A stretch of 60,000 nucleotides of DNA from Tubulanus polymorphus (Eukaryota; Nemertea; Palaeonemertea; Tubulaniformes; Tubulanidae), in NCBI RefSeq assembly GCF_964204645.1, contig NC_134028.1:19568153-19628152 (forward strand). Direction: 5' to 3'. The first letter of the stretch is position 1, and the number at the start of each line of letters is the position of its first letter. This document shows positions 12,301-27,300 of this stretch, piece by piece. The notes under the pieces are model-generated. The model saw only the letters and a program-made list of their open reading frames with translations, had not been told where the DNA came from and did not search any database. Both the position numbers and the translations under genes were made by a program.

Positions 12301-15300
12301 AAAATAATTTACGTATTACAAGCAAATCACTAAAATCACTAAATGGAAACCATGAGTAATATTTTAAAATGACGTTTTCAGATCAGAGGTCGAGAGGTCG
12401 GCACATCACTCATCACCACTTTTAATTTTTTCCCTTAATAAATGAGAGACAAAAAAGTATTCTTAGCGTCAATAAATAACAAAATAAAACCAGCAAAAAA
12501 CGATATGAAGTAAAAAAATTAGTCGATGTTACAAAAGAAATTAACAAAAAATAATGAAACTGGAAAAGATAAAACTAAATATGGGTTAATGTAATGTTAG
12601 TACAACACGAGAATTTAAAGTACTTTTACCCGATAAATGGGTTACATTGAATAAAGACGAATTAAAAGATTTGGAAGGTTATAAAGTAATTTATCATGGA
12701 AAAGATGAAGATGGCCATCATGTTTTTGAAGTTGTTGAACTAATATTTTAAAAATAATAGAAAAATAAAAAACAAAAATAATAAAAGTAATAAAATAATA
12801 AAAATTAAATATCAAGAATCCGAAATGACTTATCTGGACAATTTAATTGCTCCGCATAGATAGACAAAAGTAGTGAGATATCTAATTAATAAAAAAATAG
12901 AAATATTGTTAAATAAAATTGATTATTTTTTTGCTTTTTTCTAAAATACTAATCCATTTTTTATAGTGAATTTTGGAATTTCAGAAGTTTTTTCAATTTT
13001 AACAGTAGAAGTTTCAGAATTATTAACAACAGAAATTCTATTCGATACTTTATACCAATCACAACCAATCAAAACGAGTACAATTACAAATCCAGTTGAA
13101 TAATAAAAATATTCTTCAAACAATTTAGGAGTAGAAATAACATTACTTTCATCTTTATCAGTAACATATTCATTATTTAGATTTTCTTTTTTTAGCTTTT
13201 TTAAATTCTTTTGATTTAATTCCTAATTGCCGAGACCATTCAATCTGTTTCTGTGTTCTTGGTTTTTTCTTCACAGTTAATTCCTTCACTTCCCCCACTT
13301 CGCTCATTTATAATAGCAAAAATTGTATTATCAATGTTTGAAAATGTCATAACTCCAGTTGATAATAATGTCATAAATGTCATAAATCCACGTAATTGAA
13401 ATCATAAATATCCAATCAATTCTGTCGTAAAGAGTAATGTGATGATAAAGATTTTTGCAAATTAATAATGCCTACAGAAAAAGATTATCCTTGTTATTGT
13501 TATAACAAGGATCAACATTAAAATGTTTTAAGTTAACATTTCGAAATTTTTCAAATATATCAGCCTATATCATAACATCTGATTTTGCATATAAATTTAC
13601 TAATTCACCATGATTTTTCATCTTAAGATGATTCCAAATATTTAATGTCTTATTAAAAACTTCTTCTTTCACGTACTCATCTTCTAATTGATCATAAAAT
13701 TGCACTTTTAATAGTTTTGTTTCTTCGAAATCATCATGTTGTTCATCGTGTTAAATAAAATGAATAAGGAATTGCACCTTTATATCTTAATAATTTAAAA
13801 TCTTGTTCATTTTGATAATAATATCGTGTTGTTATAAAATCATTATCAACTAAACGTTTTGCTAGATTATCTAATGAACTTGCTAAAAATCTATAAGAAT
13901 CTGAAAACCTAAAACAACCAAATTGAAATGAAATGTAATTTTCAGATGTTTTAGCTAATAGTTTGAAATCACATTTGTAGGGTTTTCTGTTTCTTCACAG
14001 AAAACCCTATTGAAATTCGCGTGATTATTAGGGTTTTCTGTTGCTTCACAGAAAACCCTATTGAAATTCGCGTGATTATTAGGGTTTTCTGTTTCTTCAC
14101 AGAAAACCCTATTGAAATTCGCGTGATTATTAGGGTTTTCTGTTACATCACAGAAAACCCTATTGACATTCGCGTGTTTCTTATTATTAGGGTTTTCTGT
14201 TATTTCACAGAAAAACCCTATTGATATCCGCGTGATTATTATTAGGGTTTTCTGTTATTTCACAGAAAACCCTATTGATATCCGCGTGATTATTATTAGG
14301 GTTTTCTGTTATTTCACAGAAAACCCTATTGATATCCGCGTGATTATTATTAGGGTTTTCTGTTATTTCACAGAAAACCCTATTGATATCCGCGTGATTA
14401 TTATTATTATTATTTTCTTCCACACTATTTTTACCAAAAGAACACAGGCTTTGTTACCTTACCGCTGTTTCATATACAATCCATATAATATCGTTCAGCT
14501 CACTGAGATCTACAAATAGCCCGCGTGTTTTTCCACGAATCATCGTTACAAAAGCGCTGTCGGGCCGTAAACATCGAAAATTTAGCCCCATTCAATGGGG
14601 CGAGATGTTTTTCGAGTCGTCATCCCGAAATCAACCCGCAGGCCGACTGTCACTTCGATTATCAATTCAAGTATAAATGAACTAATTTATTGCCGCACAC
14701 TTCAAATTCAGTCGCGGTCTTCAAACAGTGATTTTAACAATAGCCCATTTTCCTCATCAAATCATATTACCGATACACTGGAAATTTACTACTTTAGATT
14801 TTAAAAGCACTGTCGAGCCGTGAACATCGACGAATCGACGTGTGTTACTACATCGTCGTTCCGGGGATCAGCTGCGAGTTTCTCCTCATCATGAGAATCA
14901 AATCGAGTACAAATTAATTTATTACTACCAGTAATTTAGCTGCGGGTTTCAAGGAGTTAGTATAACAATACCTATTTTTCTTTACCGAATTAACCGAGTA
15001 TTTACTAAGATAAATCTTTAGTGTACCGAGGAATCGTAGGCCTAAACTAAACACGCCGAAGAGATATAGCGGAGAAAAGCTGTTATGTCGACGAGGTATC
15101 AAAATAAAAGAATATATTACTTTATTCGGCCGCGGGCTTCAACCTCTATATCAATACCATCAATACTCTATATTTCCTACAGTACATACCGATCATTGTC
15201 AAATGCACAAGGTATTTACTAAATACAAGTATATAACACATAATCCTTTCCGTATGCTGGACTCACACTTGACATTCGGAGTAAGCGTTCGCTGTGGGGG

Positions 15301-18300
15301 AAAGGGATCGTTCGCTGTGTCGCTTGAAGTGTTTATCGAGTTTTACGCGGCTTTAGGCCTACCGGTACTGAGCTTTACTGTCTCAAACAAGCACAGTACA
15401 ATTGTTGCGTTTATTAACGGACTCATTGGATTGAACTTCAAAACAAAATTTACGATATTTAGGTGGGTTGTTAAATTCAATAGGCCTACGACCAATCTGT
15501 CCGGATGTTAGGCCTACGCATATACATAGGCTAGTAGCCTCTACTAGGTTAAGCGTTCGCTGTGGGGGAAAGGAGATCGTTTGCTGTGTCGCTTGAAGTG
15601 TTTATCGAGTTTTACGCGACCTTAAGGCTTTAGTATGGTGGCTGATAAGGGCCATGCGTAAAAAAACACGTATATGCAAATGAGGGCGACATTATGACAA
15701 AACGACAAAACTAAAATAATGCGACAAAACAATAATTTTGGTTTTGTCGCCCGCGACAATTCATTATTTTGGTTTTATCGCCAGCGACAATTCATTATTT
15801 TGGTTTTATCGCCTGCGACAATTCATTAATTTGGTTTTGTCACCTGCGACAATTCATTAATTTGGTTTTGTCACCCGCGACAAATCAATATTTTGGTTCT
15901 GTCGCTCATGCCAATTCAATATTTTGGTTTTAACGCCCGCGACAATTCATTATTTTGGTTTTATCGCCCGCGACAATTGATTATTTTGGTTTTATCACCC
16001 GCGACAATTTTTTTTTTGTCGCGGTCAAAACAATACTTTGATTTTATCGCCCACGACAATTCAATATTTTGGTTTTATCACCCGCGACAATTCATTATTT
16101 TGGTTTTATCGCCCGCGACAATTCATTATTTTGGTTTTGTCGCACACGACAATGGCGACAATTCAAGATTTTGGTTTTATCGCCCGCGACAATTCATTTT
16201 TTGGATTTGTCGCCCACGACAATTCAATATTTTGGTTTTATCGCCCGCGACAATTCATTATTTTGGTTTTATCGCCCGCGACAATTTTTTTTCTCTTTTT
16301 GTCGCGGTTTTATCGCCTGCGACACTTCAATATTTTGGTTTTATCGCCCGCGACAATTTTTTTCTCTTTTTGTCGCGGTTTAATCGCCTGCGACACTTCA
16401 ATATTTTGGTTTTATCGCCCGCGACAATTCATTATTTTGGCTTTATCGCCCGCGACATTTCATTAGTTTTGTTTTGTCGCCTGCGACAATTGAATATTTT
16501 GGTTTTGTCGCCCGCGACAATTCATGATTTTGGTTTTATCGCCCGCGACAATTCATTTTTTTGGTTTTATCGCCTGCGACAATTTATTATTTTGGTTTTA
16601 TCGCCCGCAACAATTCATTAGTTTGGTTTTTTCGCCCGCGACAATTCAAGATTTTGGTTTTGTCGCCCGCGACAATTCATTATTTTGGTTTTGTCGCATG
16701 CGACAATGGCGACAATTCAAGATTTTGGTTTTATCGCCCGCGACAATTCATTTTTTTGGATTTGTCGCCCACGACAATTCAATATTTTGGTTTTATCGCC
16801 CGCGACAATTTTTTCTCTTTTTGTCGCGGTTTTATCGCCTGCGACACTTCAATATTTTGGTTTTATCGCCCGCGACAATTCATTATTTTGGCTTTATCGC
16901 CCGCGACAATTCATTAGTTTGGTTTTGTCGCCTGCGACAATTGAATATTTTGGTTTTGTCACCCGCGACAATTCATGATTTTGTTTTTATCGCCCGCGAC
17001 AATTCATTTTTTTGGTTTTAACGCCTGCGACAATTTATTATTTTGGTTTTATCGCCCGCGACAATTCATTTGTTTGTTTTTGTTGCCCGCGACAATTGAA
17101 TATTTTGGTTTTGTCGCCCGCGACAATTCATTATTTTGGATTTATCCCCCGCGACAATTCATTTTTTTTGTTTTGTCGCCCGCGACAATTGAATATTTTG
17201 GTTTTATCGCCAGCGACAATTGATTATTTTGGTTTTATCGCCCGCGACAATTGTTTATTTTGGTTTTATCGCCCGCGACAATTAATTTTTTTGGTTTTGT
17301 CGCCCACATTATTAGCTTTTGAATAATTAGGCCAATTAATAACGTTATAAAGACTTATGCTTTCGCCTATTTTGAAGTCGATTAATCTGATATTGTACGG
17401 AAGCGATAAAGGGCCTCGAGTTTTCATGTTCAAACTCGACAAGTCGCCATATTTATGTCGATATATCGCGATATATTGTGTCAAGTCCACATGAATATGT
17501 CTACATATCGTGACGTTTTCACGACAAATTTCGCTTATTTGCTCATTTTCCACGGGACAAGCCGTCATTTGAAGACATGTCTAAATGTAAGATGAGGACG
17601 CCAGTAATATGACGACTGAGTTTCAAGTCGTCATGAATATGTCGACTTGTCGCGAGGAAAATGGTTAAGAAAACGAAATATGTCGTCAAAACGTCACGAT
17701 ATATCGACATATTCATGTCGACTTGACGCGATACATCGCGGTATGTCGACAATAATATGGCGACTTGTCGAGTTGGAACGTGTCATCTCCGAGGCCCCTT
17801 ATCGCTTCCGTAGATATAGTGTCGAATATTAAGGTCATTTTGGCAGATTCTTTTTTTTAAAGTGATATTAAAGCGATCATTCAAGTGAACCTACTTAATG
17901 AAAGATCTGGAAGCGATAAAGGGCCTCGAGTTGTTGCGTTCCAACTCGACAAGTCGCCATATTTATGTCGATATATGGCATCAATTCGACATGAATATGT
18001 CGACATATCGTGACGTTTTGACGACTTGAAACTCAGTCGTCATATCACTGGCGTCCTCATCTTTCAGCAACGCCAGTCACATGGAGTCGTAGGTGTTCTA
18101 CTTTCTGCGACGCGACACGACTGTCACAACCAACCGACGCTCTTGCGACTGGCAGAAACTAGTCGCACACAATCGTATTGCAAGCGACTTGCATCGAAAC
18201 TTGCGATGCAACGCGAGGATCGCATCGTGTCACAAGAACAACCAACGTCTGGCTTTAAGTTACTGCGGAGCACCAGAAATTATCTTTTTTTTCGTTCAAA

Positions 18301-21300
18301 AGACCTTTGCTTGAAAATTCTTTCGTCGGAACAAAATTTATTTCGTTCGAACCAATAATATTCTATACAATTGAACCAATTTGAAAAAATCGTTAGAACA
18401 AAGTTGAACAAACTTTTTTTTGCCAAACGAAAGGTTTTTTGTTCGAACAATTGTTCGATTGAACAGAATCGTTTGAATTTGATCAGAATTTTCTTTTCAG
18501 AACATTAAGTTTTTCGTTCGAACAAGTATATTGTAAAAAGTTTTTTCTTCGAACCAAAAGTATTAAGTATTTCGTTCAACCGAACAGAATTGTTTTCATT
18601 CAAACATTCGTTCGAAAAAATTGTTTTCGCTCAACCAAATTTTTTTGCTGGGACAAAAAGTTTTTCATTTCAACAATAACAAAGCTTTCAGAATGAAGAA
18701 AAGTTTCGGTTCAAACAAAAAGCGTACAAGATTTTCTTGTCGGATCATTAAGTTTTTTGGTCGAACAGCGTGTTAAGGTCGTTTTGGAAATTTACTCGGT
18801 CTGGTATATTTTGGATTACTGTGTATGTCATTTGTCAGGACATTAAACAGAAGACGACTTAGGATACTACCTTGCGTGACTCGACTAGTTAGACCGACTT
18901 AATCCAAGATGAAGCGTTCCGTTGATTTCGGCTACAAGTTTTCGTTCAGAGATAATGCTGAGCCATTTCGGCAACCTATCATTGATACTGTTTCCTAATA
19001 GCCTTGTTTAGTATTGGCTGATGTTGTACCTTATTAAATGCTTTGTCGAAATCATAAAGAGTAATTATCGCCTAACAGTCGATTTTCCAGAGTCAAATAG
19101 GACATCTGGTTCAGTTGTCCATGGTTTCAAGAAGGTCTAATTGACTGTTTGTCGAGCTTCCTCTTATAAAACTGTATTAACCATTGAACAGGATTCAAAG
19201 ACTGTGCAGAAAACCCGTTATCGCTGCTTTGCAGCTATATTTATTATTATTTTCTTCCACACTATTTTTACCAAAAGAACATAGGCTTTGTTACCTTACC
19301 GCTGTTTCATATACAATCCATATAATATCGTTCAGCTCACTGAGATCTACAAATAGCCCGCGTGTTTTTTCACGAATCATCGTTACAAAAGCGCTGTCGG
19401 GCTGTAAACATCGAAAATTTAGCCCCATTCAATGGGGCGACATGTTTTTCGAGTCGTCATCCCGAAATCAACCCGCAGGCCGACTGTCACTTCGATTATC
19501 AATTCAAGTATAAATGAACTAATTTATTGCCGCAGACTTCACATTCAGTCGCGGTCTTCAAACAGTGATTTTAACAATAGCCCATTTTCCTCATCAAATC
19601 ATATTACCGATACACTGGAAATTTACTACTTTAGATTTTAAAAGCACTGTCGAGCCGTAAACATCGACGAATCGACGTGTGTTACTACATCGACGTTCCG
19701 GGGATGAGCTGCGAGTTTCTCCTAATCATGAGAATCAAATCGAGTACAAATTAATTTATTACTACCAGTGATTTGGCTGCGGGTTTCAAGGAGTTAGTTT
19801 AACAATACCAATTTTTCTTTACCGAATTAACCGTGTATTTACTAAGATAAATCTTTAGTGTACCGGGGAATCGTAGGCCTAAACTAAACAGGCCGAAGAG
19901 ATATGGCGGAGAAAAGCTGTTATGTCGACGAGGTATCAAAATAAAAGAATATATTTATTCGGCCGCGGGCTTCAACCATTTATCAATACTCTATATTTCC
20001 TACAGTACATACCGATCATTGTCAAATGCACAAGGTATTTACTGAATACAAGTATATAGCACACTCCTATCCGTATGCTGGACTCACACTTGACATTCGG
20101 AGTAAGCGTTCGCTGTGGGGGAAAGGAGATCGTTCGCTGTGTCGCTTGAAGTGTTTATCGAGTTTTACGCGACCTTAAGGCTTTAGTATGGTGGCTGATA
20201 AGATAAAAAAACACGAATATGCAAATGAGGGCGACATTACGACAAAACGACAAAACTAAAATAACGCGAGAAAACAATGATTTTGATTTTGTGGCCCGCG
20301 ACAATTCATTATTTTGGTTTTGTCACACGCGACAATTCAATATTTTGGTTTTATCGCCCGCGACAATTCATTATTTTGGTTTTATCCCTTGCGACAATTC
20401 ATTATTTTGGTTTTGTCGCCCGCGAAAATTCAATATTTTGGTTTTATCGCCCACGAAAATTCACTACTTTGGTTTTATCGCCAGTGACAATTCATTATTT
20501 TGGTTTTGTCGCCCGCGACAACTCATTATCTTGGTTTTATATTTGGTTTTTGTCGCCCGCTACAATTTTTTGTTTGTTTTGTCGACCGCGACAATTCAAT
20601 ATTTTGGTTTTATCGCCCGCGACAATTCAATATTTTGGTTTTATCGCCCGCGATAATTCATTATTTTGGTTTTGTCGCCCGAGACAATTCATTATTTTGG
20701 TTTTATCGCCGGCGACAATTCATTATTACGGTTTTATCGCCGGCGACAATTCATTATTTTGGTTTTGTCGCCCGAGACAATTCACCATTTTGGTTTTGTC
20801 GCCCGCGACAATTCACCATTTTGGTTTTGTCGCCCGCGACAATTCACCATTTTGGTTTTGTCGCCCGCGACAATTCGTTATTTTGGTTTTATCGCCCGCG
20901 ACAATTCATTATTTTGGTTTTATCGCCCGCGACAATTCATTATTTTGGTTTTATCGCCTGCGACAATTCATTAATTTGGTTTTGTCGCCTGGACAATTCA
21001 CCATTTTGGTTTTGTCGCCCGCGACAAATCATTATTTTTGTTTTGTTGCCCCCACAATTCTTTTTTTGGTTTTGTCGCCCGCGACAATTCATTAGTTTGG
21101 TTTTGTCGCCCGCGACAATTCAATATTTTGGTTTTATCGCCCACGACAATTCATTACTTTGGTTTTATCTCCAGCGACAATTCATTATTTTGGTTTTGTC
21201 GCCCGCGACAATTCTTCTTTTGGTTTTGACGCCCGCGAAAATTCATTATTTTGGTTTTATATTTTGTTTTTGTCGCCCGCGACAATTTTTTTTTTGGTTT

Positions 21301-24300
21301 TGTCGCCCGCGACAATTCATTATTTTGGTTTTATCGCCCGCGACAATTCAATATTTTGGTTTTATCGCCCACGATAATTCATTATTTTGGTTTTATTGCC
21401 CGCGACAATTTATTATTTTGGTTTTGTCGCACGAGACAATTCATTATTTTGGTTTTATCGCCCGCGACAATTCATTATTTTGGTTTTGTCGCCCGAAGAA
21501 AATTTTGAAGACGCTTTGATCAATTACCTTGATCTTTCGTTTATATTTGAATCTACCAAAGGCCCATCAGCATAAGAAAATTGGGTCGATCTGACTCAAG
21601 ATGGCCGTCCTATGACCTTTTTAGTGCCCAAAAATGTCAAGTTTGGCCAGAATTCTAGGTCCTGTAGCTTCCTACTGGTTTGCCATTTCTCATTGCAATT
21701 GCTGATGGATATTCTTTAGAGAGGGAAGTTTTATACCTGGGACAGGTATTTTTGATCAGCCAATTATGACGCAATTGGCGGCCATCTTGGTGTCATCAGT
21801 ACTCATTCGTAGGTGGGAAAAAGTTTTTCCACAATTAATTGATACCTAAGCATATTGTGTTACTATATTCAATTGGAAAGTTGTAGCCCATAACGTGTTC
21901 TATGATTTTGGTGAGTTTCAAGGTCATTGGTTTTTGTATGTGGCCATCAGGGGGCGTTGAATAATACAATAACTTAGTATCGCTATATTATATTTGTACC
22001 AAGGCATATTTTGTTACCATGATCAATGTCAAAGTTGTAGTTCATGACATCGTCTATGATTGTGGAGAGTTTTTAAGGACATAAGTTATTCCATATAGTC
22101 ACCAGGGGGCGTTGAATAGTAGAAAAGCTTAGTTTTTCCTTATTAGATTGGTACCTAGGCATAGTTTGTTACCATGATCCATTGCAAAGTTGTAGTTCAT
22201 GACATCGTCTATGATTGTGGTGAGTTTTAAAGGACATTAGTTATTCCATATAGTCACCAGGGGGCGCTGAATAGTAGAATGGCTTAGTATTTCCTTATTA
22301 GATTGGTACCTAGGCATATTTTGTTACTATGATCAATTGCAAAGTTGTATTTCATGACATGTACTACGATTGTGGTGAGTTTTAAGGTCATTGGGTTTTG
22401 CATATGGTCACCAGGGGGCGTTGAATAGTAGAATAACTTAGTATTTCCATATTAAATTGGTAACGAGGCATATTTTTCTACAAAATCATAGCTGCTCACA
22501 TGTTCTATGATTGTGGTGGGTTTCAAGGTCATTGGTTTTTGTATATGGTCACTAGAGGGCGTTATGTATTGAAATTGTTAGATTGTTGAGCATTTGAAAC
22601 CACTGCCCAAGTGAGCATGGTGTCCCTGGACCCCTAGTTTGGTTTTGTCGCCTACGACAATTCATTATTTTGGTTTTGTCGCACGCAACAATTCAATAGT
22701 TTGTTTTTGTCGTCCGCGACAATTCATTATTTTGGTTTTATCGCCCGCAACAATTCAATATTTTGGTTTTATCGCCCACGACAATTCATTATTGTGGTTT
22801 TATCGCCCGCGACAATTCATTATTTTGGTTTTATCGGCCGCGACAATTCATTATTTTGGTTTTGTCGCCCGTGACAATTCAATATTTTGGTTTTGTCACC
22901 CGCGACAATTCATAATTTTGGTTTTGTCGCCCGTGGTTTTGTCGGAACATTAAGTTTTTGGTCGAACAGTGTGTTAAGGTTGTTTTGGAAATTTACTCGG
23001 TCTGGTATATTTTGGATTACTGTGTATGTCATTTGTCAGGACATTAAACAGAAGACGACTTAGGATACTACCTTGCGTGACTCCACTAGTTAGACCGTCT
23101 CACTCCAAGATGAGGCGTTCCGTTGATTTCGGTTACAAGTTTCCGTTCAGAGATAACTGATGTGCCATTTGGGCGACCTATCATTGATACTGTTTCCTAA
23201 TAGCCTGTTCAGTAATGGCTGATGTTGAGCCTTATCAAATGCTTTGTTGAAATCCACCGTTGAACAGGATTCTAAGACTGTGCAGAAAACCCGTTATCGC
23301 TGCTTTGCAGCTATATTTATTATTATTATTATTATTTTTTCCACACATTTTTTGTCAAAAGTACATAGGCTTTTTTACATTACCGCTGTTGCCGATACAA
23401 TCCGTCTGATATCATTCAGCTCAGTTCGATCTACAAATACTCCGTGCGAATTTTGAAGAATCAACGTTACAAAAGCACTGTCGGGCCGTAAACATCGAAA
23501 ATTGAGCCCCATTCAAAGAGCCGACATGTTTTTCTAAGTCGTCTTTCCGAAATCTACCGCACGTTTCTTGTCACATCGATCATCAATTCAAGCATAAATT
23601 AACAAATTTATTACCGAAAGATTGCACATTCTGTCGCGGTTTCTAAAAACTAATTTTAACAGTAACCCATTTTCCTCATCAAATTATATTACTGATACAC
23701 AGGAAATTTACTACTTTAGATTTTAAAAGCACTGTCGAGCCGTAAACATCGACAAATCGACGTGTGTCACTACATCGTCGTTCCGGGGCTGAGAATCAAA
23801 TCGAGTACAAATTAATTTATTACTACCAGTGATTTGGTTGCGGGCGTTAAGCAGTTAATTTAGCAATACCTATTTTTCTTTACCAAATTAACCGTGTATT
23901 TACTATGATAAATCATGAGTGTACCGGGGAGTCGTAGGCCTAAAGTAAACACGCCGAAGAGATATAGCGGAGAAAAGCTGTTATGTCGACGAGGTATCAA
24001 AATAAAATAATATATTACTTTATTCGACCGCAGGCTTCAACCTCTATATCAATACCATCAATACTCTATATTTCCTACAGTACATACCGATCATTGTCAA
24101 ATGCACAAGGTATTTACTAAATACAAGTATATAACACACTCCTTTCCGTATGCTGGAGTCACATTTGAAATTTGGAGTAAGCGTTCGCTGTGGGGGAAAG
24201 GAGATCGTTCGCTTTGTCGCTTGAAGTGTTTATCGAGTTTTACGTGGCTTTAGGCCTACCGGTATTGAGCTTTACTGTCTCAAACAAACACAGTATAATT

Positions 24301-27300
24301 GTTGCGTTTATTAACGGACTCATTGGATGGAACTTCAAAACAAAATTTTCGACATTTAGGAGGGTTGTTATTCAATAGGCCCACGACCAATCTGTCCGGA
24401 TGTTAGGCCTACGCATATACATAGGCCTACATAGGCTAGTAGCCTCTAATAGGTTAAAGCTGAGTTCACTGTAAAGGAGGAATCAGATTTATTAAAGTGC
24501 ATGTTAATTAGTGATTTACTGGTTCTGACTTGTAACGATCAATCACAATTATCAATTTTATTGACAAAAATTAAAATTTTTTTGAAAATTTCGTCTGAGC
24601 AGACAGCTTTATAAGCCAGACTTTTCATCATAAATGAAACTGGTATTTCTTTAATTCCTATGACTTAAGCCGGGGGTGGGTCGGCCTTGCGATGGCTTGT
24701 GACTCACTGCGAGGCCATTCACTGCGACCGCCAGCGACGATTGTGTCGCAACGACTCATCGACCTACGCTCCCTTGCGACAGGTTGTGACTGTCAGCAAC
24801 GCCAGTGACAAGGAGTCGCACGTGTTCTACTTTCTGCAACGCGACACGACTGTCACAACCGACCTACGTGCTCTTGCGACTGGCAGAAACTAGTCGCACA
24901 CAGTCGCTGACAATCGTATCGCAACCGATTTGCGCCAAAACTTGCGATGCAACGCGAGGATCGCATCGCGTCACAAGGCCAACCTACGTCCAGCTTTGAG
25001 TTACTGCGGAGCCCCAGAAATATCTTTTTTCTCGTTCAAAAGACCTTTCGCTTGTAAATTCTTTCTACGGAACAAAATTTATTTCGTTCAAACCAATAAT
25101 ATTCTGTTCGATTGAACCAATTTGAAAAAATCGTTAGAACAAAGTTGAACAAACTTTTTTGTTGAAACAAAAGGTTTTTTCGTTCGAACAATCGTCCGAT
25201 CTAACAGAATCGTTTAAATTTGAACAGAATTTTCTAGTCAGAACATTAAGTTTTTCGTTCGAACAAGTATATTGTAAAAAGTTTTTTCTCCGAACCAAAA
25301 GTATTAATATTTTAACGTTGAAATAAACTACTATCTCGAAGTTTCATTTTCGGACTTTTTATTATCATTGTGGGATTCTCTCCTCATCGCGTCAACACGG
25401 ATATAGTGTTCTACCAATCGTGATCATGCTACCCACGGCTACATAGGCTAGTAGCCTCTACTAGGTTAAAGCTGAGTTCACTGTAAAGGAGGAATCAGAT
25501 TTATTAAAGTGTGGCTGTCAGCAACGCCAGTGACAAGGAGTCGCACGTGTTCTACTTTCTGCAACGCGACACGACTGTCACAACCGACCTACGTGCTCTT
25601 GCGACTGGCAGAAACTAGTCGCACACAGTCGCTGACAATCGTATCGCAACCGATTTGCGCCAAAACTTGCGATGCAACGCGAGGATCGCATCGCGTCACA
25701 AGGCCAACCTACGTCCAGCTTTGAGTTACTGCGGAGCCCCAGAAATATCTTTTTTCTCGTTCAAAAGACCTTTCGCTTGTAAATTCTTTCTACGGAACAA
25801 AATTTATTTCGTTCATACCAATTATATTCTGTTCGATTGAACCAATTTGAAAAAATCGTTAGAACAAAGTTGAACAAACTTTTTTGTTGAAACAAAAGGT
25901 TTTTTCGTTCGAACAATCGTCCGATCTAACAGAATCGTTTAAATTTGAACAGAATTTTCTAGTCAGAACATTAAGTTTTTCGTTCGAACAAGTATATTGT
26001 AAAAAGTTTTTTCTCCGAACCAAAAGTATTAATATTTTAACGTTGAAATAAACTACTATCTCGAAGTTTCATTTTCGGACTTTTTATTATCATTGTGGGA
26101 TTCGCTCCTCATCGCGTCAACACGGATATAGTGTTCTACCAATCGTGATCATGCTACCCACGGATCGAAATATCGTATTAAAATTCTTCTTCTTCACGTT
26201 CCCGTACCTCGTCGCTAGCTTCCGAAATTATGAGAAATGCTATATCAAATCCAGGACTACCAAAAGTAAAGTCAAGTTCCTTCAGGAGTGTTATGCCGAA
26301 AAAGTGGTTCCGCGATCACTTTCTTGGATTTGGAAATACGACTCCAGCTCTGCGTTTCCACCCGAAGCTAACAAGCAACTCAAATTCGCTATAGATCGTG
26401 CTAAGGAAGACTGTAACTATCAGTTCTACAAATTCCGTCAATCTCAAAATTATTTGAAGTCACACGTACCGGACCTATTCCTCTGGAAATCGCTCTCCAC
26501 TATTGTTCAAGGCTCTGGAAAATCTCATCAGCACAGAAAGTCCGTGGATCTTACCAACCAACTGAATAAACTCATTGATTCCAGCCCTTGGACTAGATTT
26601 AGCAACACCGAAAACATAGTAAATTTGTCTTCAACCACGTTATCTTCTACTCAGTGTCAACTTCTCGGCTACGGTTTGAATTTTTCTCTTCCTCATCAAG
26701 ATAAACATGTTTTAGACTTTGTCACCCAATTGGAATATCGCAAATCATCTCCGAACAGTTTGGACTATAACTTTATATTCATGAATCTACAGGCTATTTG
26801 CGATCAACTCAACAGGAACCTCTTTGAATATCTACCTCGTCGATTTCGGCTAGCCCTCCAAGAACTACGGAAGTTAAAGACTATTAAAATATCTAAGGCT
26901 GATAAAGGTGGCAAGATTGTGATTTTAGATCTGGATAATTATAATGTTAAAATGCAATCTCTCTTGGATAATCCTGGTGTTTATAAGAAACTTAAATCGA
27001 ATCCTCTTCCTCGTATGCAAGCTAATTTCAACAGAAGTCTTTCGGATATTATTAAACGTTTCCCCTCCGCTAAAGAAACTCTGAATAAGTTCCATTCACG
27101 TCTTCCCTCTTTACCATATATCTATGGATTGCCTAAAATTCATAAAGATAATGTTCCACTGTGCCCTATAGTCTCCAATTGTAATTCTCCTACATACCGG
27201 TTATCTAAATTTCTCGCGAAACAGTTATCTCCGGTGCTCGGTTCGATCGTTCTCTCCGTCGCACCTTCGCCATAATCAACACTTACTTGAACGTATTAAG

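Noticed and set aside
13978-14402. Possible CRISPR array, because of regular hairpin repeats
   Set aside because: The units are contiguous with identical spacers, and the DNA is eukaryotic.
14163-14519. Repeat-encoded frames on both strands (118 and 72 codons)
   Set aside because: They are translations of the hairpin tandem array. The palindrome gives mirror frames on the two strands.
15893-16621. Open frame of 242 codons (and overlapping ones of 142, 104, 165 and 118 codons)
   Set aside because: It is a by-product of the stop-free 31-bp minisatellite. All three frames give the same 31-residue pattern shifted.
20500-21519. Open frame of 339 codons, the longest simple frame in this part
   Set aside because: It is the same minisatellite artefact, with no domain, and the frame drifts through the repeats.
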